This document shows, piece by piece, positions 55,074 through 64,000 of a stretch of 64,000 nt of DNA; positions within the stretch are counted from its first letter, which is position 1; each line of letters starts with the position of its first letter. Origin of the DNA: Austropuccinia psidii. Its lineage: Eukaryota; Basidiomycota; Pucciniomycetes; Pucciniales; Sphaerophragmiaceae. The position numbers and the translations under genes are program-made. The notes below the pieces were generated by a model. That model saw nothing but the letters and a program-made list of their open reading frames with translations. It did no database searches and was not told the origin of the DNA. The stretch is taken from NCBI GenBank assembly GCA_023105745.1, contig JALGQZ010000005.1, forward strand, positions 496,001-560,000, in the 5' to 3' direction.

Positions 55074-55721
55074 AGCGCAGGTGAGCAGTGAGTGAAGAAT
55101 CCATTCCTGCTTTGACTATGTATTAGCCCTGCCTAATCATGGTGCAGCAGGTGTGTAAGCATTCTTAAGAGAAGTTATTAATGAAGCTCTAATTACTGGT
55201 ATAATAATCAAATCAGTATCTAATAATACTGATAAATTTGAAAGTAAGTATAAGTTGAATAAAATGTAGCTTAGAATGTAACAGTTACCTGATGAGCCTC
55301 TATGAATATAATGTATGATAAAAGCAACACAACCAATAGTAATAGTTTTACTTGATACTCTGCTTTTAGAATAGTATCAGTAGTTATTCATGAGGTATTT
55401 GTATAAAGGAACATGATAATCAAATACCTATACTCCTCCACAACAATGCGTACAAGTACCAAGTTGAATAGTATAGTAGTAATAAGTGAGTGCTAATAAT
55501 CAAGCTAAGAGAGGAAGAATGCAATTTTCTTTGTCTCACTGGGCTAATAGTCTCTATTTATTTTGCTGACAAACCCAAGGAGTAGCTATTATGCTTTTCC
55601 CCATTGTCTTTTATTGTGAGCTGAAATGGGTTTTGGTTCCAAAAACCATTCTAAGACGATAACTTAATAATAGAAGAAAAACAGAGATTATTTACCAAGG
55701 TGATTTTCTTAAATCATAACA
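55074..55721 (-). other. Likely 3' LTR side of the Copia element
   Basis: On the minus strand TTTTGGAGGAG (a polypurine tract) precedes TGTTATGATTTAAG at 55721, as expected for a Copia LTR start. The far end of the LTR was not identified. No ORF. Confidence 0.4.
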
Positions 55722-55734
55722 CTCCTCCAAAATC

Positions 55735-57470
55735 TTTGACGTGTAATTTCTTGAGAGCATCTTGTAGCTTTATCACTCCAAGAGTTTTTGTTAGCACATC
55801 TGCTAAAATATCCTTGGTTGAAACTTGAAACACCTTGACCAGGTTTTTCATTAACCAGTCATGTATTCATTGATATATTACCTCAATATGTTTGGTATTA
55901 GCGCGTAATGATGCTTGTTTTGACATGAGTAAAGCTCCTGAATTATCATTGTATAGAGTTGGTCCCACACCATGTATACCTAAATCATTAAGAACAAAGC
56001 TGTGCCATTGTAACTGCTTATCGCAAATGTTCATTAAGATACACTTGGCTTCAGTGGTCAATTGTGCCACCACTGCTTGCTTTTTACTTAACCAGCATAC
56101 AGGATTACCAAACACCATTACAATATAGCCTGAAATTGATTTTAGATCATCCTTCATATTTGAAAAGTCTGAATCAGCCCATCTGTTGAGCAGTTTTTTT
56201 CTTGAATTTTGATTATAGATTAAATCTTTATTCTTTGTTTCTCTCAGATAGTGAAGAAATTTTTTTAATTCATTCCAGTGGCGAAAACTGGACTTGATAG
56301 AGCATCTTGATAGCTGATTTATTGTAAAAATAATGTCTGGTCAAGTGTTGTGAGCAAGGTAATTTATATTTCCTATAGCTTGTTGAAACAGGGTTACTTT
56401 GATTGACTCATCTGTAGTTTCTGAGTCTATTTCACTAAATGAATTTCCATTAAAGGGAGTTTTGAGAGGATTACTGTCTTGCATGTTGAATTGCTGAAGA
56501 AGCTTGCTGATTAAATTGGATTGGTTAATTATGAGTCTGTCTTTATGCCAGTTTAGAGTATACCCTAGGTGCTGTGTGGGTTGTTTTTTGAACTTGAAAT
56601 TAAGCAACAAGTTCAATTCCTAAAGAAATTTGATAATCTTGGTTTCTGATTTACTGATAATGAACCCATAGTTAACAAGCACATAAAGTAATAATACTTT
56701 GTCTGAATTGGTAAAAAGCAAATCATCCAATTGTGCACTAATTAAGCCAAGGCTTTTCAGTGTTGCTGTAGGTTTTTCCTTCCACATTTGTGGAGCCTGT
56801 TTGGTTCCATATAGTGACTTCCTAAGATTCCAAAACAGATTCTCCTTTCCTTTCATCTCATAGCCTTTCACTCGTTTGACATAGACCAGTGAATCCATTT
56901 GACCGTGAAGAAAAGCTGTTTGAATGTCAAACTGATAAGGAAGATAGTTGAAATGGGTGATCAATGATAGCATGAATTTAAAAGTCTCATTGCATCCAAC
57001 TCAGGCCCAATGTTCATAATAATGTAATATGTTTTCTTGAACACTTCCCAGAACATCTCATTGATATTTTTAGCAATAGAATTCTCCATGTTCATTGTGT
57101 TCTTGAATAAGTCTCCACATGCCTCCAATGACCTTAGCAGGCTTGTCAGGATACAAGACATGTTCACCAGTGTTATGTGCTATCAGGTAGTAGAACTCAG
57201 TATCCATGGCCTTTTACCATTTGGTCCTCTGCTTTGGATCAGGAATTTCTTGTGTATTAGGTACTACACCTGCCAGCATCAGTTGGTTTGATTCATGTTC
57301 ATTCCTTTTTCCTGATACAAAATAGTCTTGACTGATTAAACTTGATATTTTTTGGGTTTTTGCTTATAGTAAGGCACATAGTCATAGTGTTTTGACTGTC
57401 AAGTTGAAGAAATGACTTCAGGGGAGTCAGTAGAGGGAGAATTAGCCCTTTTTTGAGTAACTGTGGGATT
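55735..57470 (-). pseudogene. Ty1/Copia pol, RT to RNase H end, broken
   Basis: Minus-strand pieces in order: QFDIQTAFLHGQMDSLVYV and NLRKSLYGTKQAPQMWKEK (RT), HLGYTLNW, TPFNGNSF, QQAIGNINYLAHNT, then RNase H SGYIVMVFGNPVCWLSKKQAVVAQLTTEAKC, NDNSGALLMSKQASLRANTKHIEVIYQ and ADVLTKTLG. The catalytic YVDD region reads YVLVNYG, so the Asp pair is lost. At least three frames and several stops. N-terminal sequence (57000-57470) is only faintly recognisable. The 5' part is cut off by solo LTR C4 and element A4. Confidence 0.85.
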
Positions 57471-57475
57471 CTATT

Positions 57476-59382
57476 TGTAAGGTTTGACTATGAAACAATA
57501 AGTAAAAATTACTAATATTTTACTTATTGTACTATGAATGTCCTTATAAATGAAATAAATAAGATAAAAAAATAATTATAATAATAAAGAATTATTATAA
57601 TTATGGCGTAAAAATAATTATATTATTAATAAAATATAATAATATAATTTATATTATAAAATATAATATAATAAAATAAATATATTAATATAAAATTGTT
57701 TTTTATTAATAAAAACAATTAATAACAATAATATTACTAATATTAAAGTTATAAATTAATATAAATACTATTTATATTAATTGAAGAATTATTAAAAGAA
57801 TAATAAAGAGAAAATAGCCTACTTTTAACACTTAATATAATAATTTTGAAATATTTTACGCCAAATAATGTAAATACAACTTAAACAAATCGTATTTACA
57901 ATAAAAAGTAGAGAAATTACAAATATTCTTGATTTTTTACGTGGAAATGAGTTTTAGAGAGATTTTTAACAAAAACAGTTAAAAAAATGATTTAATCACG
58001 TCAAAATTGATGATTATAATAAAGATGAACTTTGGTCTTTAATAATATAGAAGTTTTAGATATAAAGAATAAAGATATTACCTTTTTGTTTGTATTTATT
58101 TAATGTTTTTGATGCGTCTGAGGGGAAAACAGAGCAGAAAGAGCTCTATTTATAGTAAATACCTCCCTCCTAGAGTCCAACAGGCTTCTAGTAGACGTTT
58201 ACTGATCATATCCACCGGAATTGATCAATATTTTAAGGTTTGGTGATGATTACATCATGATCAAACCTCATTACATCACTATTGCGCCATTATTTAGAGT
58301 TATCACTATAACTCTAAGTCTGATGACGTCAAAGACTTGGCAGAACCCCAAATTTCCTGCATTTTATTAGTTTTACTCATAAACTAATAGTATTCATCAA
58401 TTTTAACACTTATATGACTGTTAAACTTAATTTAAGGTTACAGTGTGTGATCATAAAGGATCAAATTAAGCTTAAGCTTTGATCCTTAATAACCTTTAGT
58501 ATTTGCACGCTACAGCAATTCAGAGAGTGAATTCTGATAGCCTGGCATAACCTTATTATTCTGCCAAGAGCATTTCATTACATCATCAAAACTCTATTTT
58601 TGATGATTTTTCTTGTAACTCATCTTTTCTGTCGAAATTTAATATTTTAAACTTCAAACTATGATTTCAAGGGGTTATACCTTGAATATTTTAATACAAA
58701 ATACATCATTCTTCACGAATGAACTAGTAGAATCCAACTGTCTACTTTTTTTAAGTTGGGACCACTTTCACAACAAAGTGGTCAACAGCTCTATTGATTT
58801 TAATCAATAATTCCTTACAAGTTTTAACCTTGTTTATAGCTTGTGAAATAAAATTCATATCTGTATTCCTAAAGTAATTACGTTATGACTTTATTTTTGG
58901 TTAATTACTCTATCATGCATAACTCAAGAGATATCAGCTAAAATCCTTGAATATATGTATTGACCAAAAAAGTGCATATATTCAGGTTAATTCCTTAAGT
59001 ATTGGTTTTGAAGCTTAGCTTATTAATTGTTTTATGTGTGGATTTGTATGTAGAATCTAATGGTACCATTCATTTCACATGTTGTTTCATTAGCGTTTGA
59101 AATAAATAAGGATTTGCATCTTTTATAAGGTATTATTACTTATAACTTATTAAATATTGACTTTACAGATATGCCATAAAAATGGTATATGTGTGTTTCA
59201 CCATGGGAAATTCAATGGTTTAATTTATTTCACATGTTTATTTATTGGTTTTTAAGTTAAACCAAGTTTTATACCAATTTATGGTATTTTTGTAGTTTTG
59301 AGGTACTTATTTTTAATTTATAATTATATTAAATATTTCTTGTGACCTTTTTGGGTATGTGGTCATATCTCAAAGGTTCACA
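57476..59382 (-). repeat. Solo LTR C4 (C family)
   Basis: 1907 bp, TGTAAGGTTTGAC...AAGGTTCACA, flanked by CTATT on both sides (57471-57475 and 59383-59387). Well preserved; the TATA box on the minus strand is near 58140-58153. Inserted in the Copia copy. Confidence 0.95.
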
Positions 59383-59428
59383 CTATTTCTGTTCAATGAT
59401 CAACTGTTTTACTTGTGAGGTAGGAATT

Positions 59429-61180
59429 TGTGAGCCTTAGAGGTATTTTCATATACCCAAAAGACCACAAATGATAAAGGAAGATACAAATATAAATAAA
59501 ATAAATTTATTTATATTATAAAAATAAAAATTGAAATATAAATACAAATTTATATTTAAAAACCAAAATTCAATTATAACTTAAAAATAAAATTACAATA
59601 AAATTTAAAATTATGGAAATACATTTTTACTTGTAAAAGTTAAGTAAAAATGAATTTTTAATAAAAATTATGAAGTTAGAATATTTTTGGTAAAATGTTA
59701 TATAGGATATATTATAACTTTTTAGCCAAGAAATAAACATAAAGAAATTATCACACCATTGGATTCCTCATAAAAAATAAAGTGGGGTCACTTCTGGATG
59801 AAATTTCTGTCACTCAACTCTAAATAAGCTTAAATTAAGTTAGTGTGAAAATCCTATAACCTTGATTTAATTCACACCACATGGGGTGTTAACCATCCAT
59901 TTTTGTGTTAAAATTGAGGTGTTGTGCTTAGTTTAGAAGTTATGAGGAACTGAAGTATTTTCAATTGAAATGTCAAAATGTGCATGTGTATTACATAAGT
60001 GAACTTTCATTTACATATGAGGTATTAATTATCACAGATGTGTAATTAAATACTCAATTGAATTACATATGCAAATTATAATTGTATTACATGATGAGGA
60101 ATTAAAGAAAAAATAAATTGGAAAGATTGATTCTGGGGGGAAGAAGGAATCTTGACTCCAAGGGGGAGCCAGACCCCCAAACTCCTTGCTGACTGGCATG
60201 GGATGTCAAAATCCATGCAAAGGTTCATCAGTTTTGGCCTGGAACTGAGTCACAGGGTCGGTGACTCAATTGATGATGAGGTTTGGATACCAACCAGGGT
60301 AGTTTTAACTGCTTCCAAGAGGGTAAAAGTAACCTTAAGTTAAAGCAATGTTAGTAATAACAGTTTCAGCTGGTTTCTACGCTTCTTACACACATTATGG
60401 CGTGTTTTGAAGGCTCTGGACCAGGTATTTCTATAGTAATGACTGATCTAAGGGTCCAAAATGGCTAAAAATAGCAAACAATGGCTTAAACCAGGGTTCA
60501 ATGATGCCATAATTGGCTGTTCTGTTGTCAGACTGTTTTTAACGACTGACAAGAGATCAATTTACTTTTGAAGTAAGGAGACTGATGGCTATAAAAGAAT
60601 GTCTTCTTTGCCCCACTTTTCTCTTCATGTTAGAATCTTTTCCTTTTATAATTAGTTTAAACACTGTTAAACCAATAAATAAAAGATTCCAACCACCCTT
60701 TTTTAAATATTTTGAACCTTTTAACCACGTGAAAAAATCATTATAATCATTGTTTGTAACTCTTATAATATTTTTTACCCCTGAACCACCCCAAAAGTGA
60801 ATTAAAGCATCTTTCATCACTGTTAACTTTATCACTTTGTTTCCAAATTCACACTGGTCACTTTTGGGTGTGTTTTCTCTTTAAATATCTTTTTAATGAA
60901 TTTTTTCTTTGGTTAATTGCTTGCAGTTCTTTGCTCAATTAAATCCAATTGAAATTTCTCTTGAAGAAATTTCTTTTGTAGCCTTAAATATCTCTTTTAA
61001 AGTATTTTTGGATAGATTTTTATTGTTTTCTACTTACAAAGTTAAAAACAATAAAGATTGGCGTGTTTGACCTTTCAAAATATTATTTCTTACTATTTTT
61101 AAATAATTTTACCTTACACAAATTTTGAGGACAGGGAAAGTACTTGATATTTTATCAAAGTTTCATATCCACACGTTACA
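59429..61180 (+). repeat. Element A4 5' LTR
   Basis: 1752 bp, homologous to 4125-5890 and 23710-25527 in reverse. Ends AATCAAAG...ATCCACACGTTACA. Contains CCATTGGATTCCTCAT at about 59756-59771. Confidence 0.93.
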
Positions 61181-61182
61181 TT

Positions 61183-61200
61183 TGGGGGCCCAGCCGTGAT
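61183..61200 (+). promoter_or_regulatory. Element A4 primer binding site, tRNA-Pro-like
   Basis: TGGGGGCCCAGCCGTGAT, two bases after the LTR. One base different from element A. Confidence 0.75.
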
Positions 61201-61371
61201 ATTTTACCTGTGAAATTACTTTTTGCTTTTTTCTTATATTAAAAATACTTATAATTCACAAAATTCTTGAAAAAATATTTCCTTTTTATAATTATAAGTG
61301 AGGCTGTATTTTTATTTCTCTTTTGAAATACCTTTTTTTAATTAATTGGATATTTTTTTTATTAATTTTAG

Positions 61372-61569
61372 TGTCTGACAATGTGGTAAGACAAGGAAAT
61401 ATTGAAACAGCCTCGACAGTTACTAGAATTATTCCTGAAAGCACTGTGATTTCCGGTCATAATAGCACTGTTATTATAACTCAGAATAACCAACAAGAGC
61501 CAATTTCTTCTTAACTTATCAACTTGCATATCAGTAATACTTTTCAGAAAGCTAAACATTTGCCAAATA
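61372..61569 (+). other. Element A4 leader exon
   Basis: 198 bp between TTTTAG and AAATA|GTAAGT, the same length as in element A. The open frame is SDNVVRQGNIETASTVTRII...QNNQQEPISS, with one TAA near its end, and leaves one base at the donor. Confidence 0.65.
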
Positions 61570-61619
61570 GTAAGTTTTTGACATAAAATTTCTATTTTAA
61601 ACATTTTGAATCATAAAAT

Positions 61620-62219
61620 ATGCATTCAACCAGATCAGGAGCAAGCTATAAGCCCTCAAGCAGCTCCCAAAAAGGTCATAGACAGGACTATGGCAGAAGC
61701 CAATCAGATACAGAAGGAAAAGGGTCAGTAAAAGACTTCCACAACAATGAATTGTCCAATTCTGAAGCTGATGAAACTATTTCACCTTCAAAAGGAGCTG
61801 ACACTGCCACAAGAAGCCTCAGTGGACATTTACAAAGCCAGCCAGAAAGCCTACAACAATGCACTGCAGCACAAAGAGTATCAGATCCTTGCAGATCTGT
61901 GGAAAAACTGCATGAACTCATACCTGACTGTAAGAAAATCCCTGGGTCATCCCAACACTTGCAAGTTACTCAATGGATGGCATCCATTGATGGAAAAGAA
62001 GAATATGATTCTTTTAACAGCAGAATGGAGGAAAAATAACCCTCCACCACCAAAGCAAGTGCCAAGACAAGCCCCAGTGGCCAGAAGCAGCAATTCCAAC
62101 GTGAAAAAGCAGCCACACACTCAAAACAAGGGCAAAGGGAAGGCACCAGCCCCAAAGCCTTAAAGACAGGGCTACAGGATGCCATGGAGAATGTATTTCA
62201 GATGGCCAGAACCATGATG
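61620..62219 (+). pseudogene. Element A4 frame X, start of Gag
   Basis: ATG at 61620, 14 bases before the acceptor end at 61633. MHSTRSGASYKPSSSSQKGHRQDYGRSQ... runs 139 codons to a TAA at 62037, then QQFQREKAATHSKQGQ and MENVFQMARTMMELQKKEEP in the same frame. Overlaps frame Y. Confidence 0.65.
61634..62163 (+). pseudogene. Element A4 accessory frame Y
   Basis: From the acceptor: QEQAISPQAAPKKVIDRTMAEANQ, a stop near 61731, then about 140 open codons: KASQKAYNNALQHKEYQIL, LWKNCMNSYLTVRKSLGHP, LLNGWHPLMEKKN, WRKNNPPPPKQVPR, VKKQPHTQNKGKGKAPAPKP and a stop. Nearly the same protein as element A frame Y, and shares MNSYxxVRK and GWxPM with element D. Confidence 0.65.
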
Positions 62220-63924
62220 GAATTACAGAAAAAGGAGGAACCCAGATTAAGATTCCAGAAATTATTTCTGACATGTTTGATTCCATCCCAGAGCTTTATG
62301 AAGCTATAAAAGATGTCAGAATTCATCTTTCTGATAAAAATGAAACCATTTGTAACAACATTAAAACAAACAGCTTGGGTCTGTGCCAAATTGATGAAAC
62401 ACTTATGTGTTTTGAAAACGTTTTAAGAACAATTAAAACTTCCAATAATTGAAATTCTTTTCGCAATAAAATAAATGAACGATCTGCCATTATTTAAGAT
62501 CTAACAGAAAAATATTCTACGTTCAATATTGATGACATAATTGAAACAAAAATGAAACAAGCCATAAGTACTATCAAAGAGGATAAGAAGAAATCTCTTG
62601 ATGATATTTAAAAATAATTTACTGAAGTAAAGAAACATATAATTGACTTGAAAAAGTGTTTTGATGCCTCAAAAGAGGAAATATCAAAATTGACAATAAA
62701 GTTAAATGAGGTTATCTGTGATAATTCTAAACAAACAGAATTATGGGATGAGCTGACATATAAAGAGAATGATGATAAAAAGAATGTGATTGACTCTATA
62801 CAAAGCTTGCAACATGAATGAAGGAATTCACAAAGGTGAAACAATAGTAAAATGAATAATATTGAAAAACTACTAAACACCTTACCAAGAATGTCTACAC
62901 CTCTGAATCAAAATGAGGGTACAGGGATTCCCAATCCACAAGTATTGGATATTGAAAATTCACAGTTAAAAAATGAATTTTCTACTTTTTTTCATAGCTT
63001 GGAACCATCAATGGGCCAAGCACTCTTGAAAGAAGTTCCAAAACTTAAGGAATGGCCTCACTTCAGTGGTGAAGGAGAGTATGACCATATGGAATTCATC
63101 AGAGGTATTTACATGATCACAGAAGACTTTGAATTACCAGACAGATTGGTAACAGCCAGGTTTAACACCTTATTTACCAAATAAGCTCACAGATGGTATA
63201 TCAAATTGAGACAAGCACATGGACACCAAAGTTGGACTTGGTGGAAAACCCAAATTATCAACAAATGGGCCAATGATGCTTGGAGGTTTAAAGTGGAAAC
63301 AGCCTTTGAATCTGCCAAATTTAATGCTGATAAAGACAAAGCTTTACCATGGTTTTTCCAAAAAAAGACAGACTAACAGCATTATATCCTGACATGTCAG
63401 AATTTATGATCTATAGAAAAATTCTGAGACAATGTGGAGGTGACTTAGAGCATGCTGTCAAAAGCAGGACTACTGAACAATCTTCACCAGAGGATATTAT
63501 CAATATATTGGAAGAAGTAACCACCAGAACCAAAATTGGTTCTAGTAGGGTGAATTTCAAAACAAGGTTTAATACACCTTGGAAAGATTCTGTGGACAAA
63601 AAACCCAAAGAAAATTGTAATAATGTTAAGTAAAAATCTGCAGATACAGTCAGAAAGTGCCATATTTGCCAAAGCACCACCCATTTAGCCAATACATGTC
63701 CAAAAAGGGGAAAATCAATGAAATTGACATTGAAAAAGAATCTGATGTTGAAAAAGATGAGATAATTGAAGACATTTCAGATGATAAGTCATCCATATTT
63801 TCTGAATCTTCAAAAGATATAGAAAATATCAATGCCACTTTTGACATCATCAAATCTTATTCCCACTTTCCACAATTGAGCAATGGTCAACTTGATTTAT
63901 CAAATGTTCAAGATGCACAACTTA
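62220..63924 (+). pseudogene. Element A4 Gag capsid and zinc knuckle, truncated by D-type LTR
   Basis: EIISDMFDSIPELYEAIKDV, coiled coil (HIIDLKKCFDASKEEISKL), LKEWPHFSGEGEYDHMEFI, HRWYIKLRQAHG, WWKTQIINKWANDAWRF, CGGDLEHAV, CHICQSTTHLANTC knuckle (63658-63699), then an acidic tail and LSNVQDAQLM, cut at 63925. Stops at about 62448, 62494, 62608 and 63182; frameshift near 63360. Confidence 0.9.
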
Positions 63925-64000
63925 TGTGAGCCTGTGAGGTATGTATAACATACCCATAAGGCCACAAATAACTTTATACACAGTTAAAATTGTCTTCAAC
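63925..64000 (+). repeat. D-family LTR, beginning only
   Basis: TGTGAGCCTGTGAGGTATGT... matches the element D LTR start (41234) base for base for about 55 bp. The window ends inside it. Confidence 0.9.

Larger units (their letters stand above)
59429..63924 (+). mobile_element. Element A4: A-family Ty3/Gypsy element, 5' part
   Basis: Plus-strand copy of the A family starting at TGTGAGCCTTAGAGG. LTR, primer site, leader exon, X/Y region and Gag are present. It is interrupted at 63925 by a D-type LTR and the rest is outside the window. GAATT precedes the LTR; its partner would be out of view. Confidence 0.9.

Overview
The window is AT-rich eukaryotic DNA made almost entirely of transposable elements. 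Short introns (about 55-65 bp with GT...AG ends), Ty3/Gypsy chromoviruses with C-terminal chromodomains, a PIF/Harbinger transposase and a rust-type Tet-like oxygenase all point to a rust fungus (Pucciniales). Several Gag and Pol families look like those I associate with the myrtle rust Austropuccinia psidii. That assignment is inference from recognition, not from a search. I see no intact host gene, rRNA, CRISPR array or bacterial operon.

Left half (1-28000). The oldest layer is a Myb/SANT-like gene (808-2042), a Tet-like 2OG-Fe(II) oxygenase pseudogene (3423-4085 plus 25552-26150) and a PIF/Harbinger transposase pseudogene (26298-27543, minus). A 21.4 kb block splits the oxygenase inside an intron. 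That block is element A (4125-25527, minus, Ty3/Gypsy, target duplication ACTAA). Its integrase is split by element B (7190-18598, minus, chromovirus, target duplication TCTGT). The leader of B is split by solo LTR C1 (14598-16622, target duplication CTTCA). Without element A the three old genes lie within about 5.3 kb.

Middle (28000-34500). There is a long LTR (G1), a degenerate hypothetical ORF, two CATAAG-type minisatellites and a tract of AT-rich DNA with no gene that I can support.

Right half (34500-64000). Element F (minus, truncated; its 5' LTR is C2) carries solo LTR E. Next comes a second nest: D (41234-50007, plus, full-length, target duplication AATTA) in LTR C3 (target duplication ACTTT) in LTR A3, abutting LTR G2, which also holds solo LTR H. 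A tRNA-like sequence and a broken Ty1/Copia pol (minus) follow; the Copia copy is split by solo LTR C4 (target duplication CTATT). Element A4 (plus) starts at 59429 and is interrupted at 63925 by another D-type LTR that runs off the window.

How the parts work together. The A, C/F, D and G LTR families share both termini. A, A4, D and F share a tRNA-Pro-like primer site and an unusual gag leader. In that leader an upstream exon splices to an acceptor 11-14 bases after the Gag-frame ATG. Unspliced RNA would be read in frame X (Gag); spliced RNA would be read in the +1 frame Y, an overlapping accessory protein. The phase is conserved in all four copies. This is the best candidate here for an undescribed system. 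B/E/H are a second LTR class with TGTCACA...TGTGACA ends, and B may self-prime reverse transcription.
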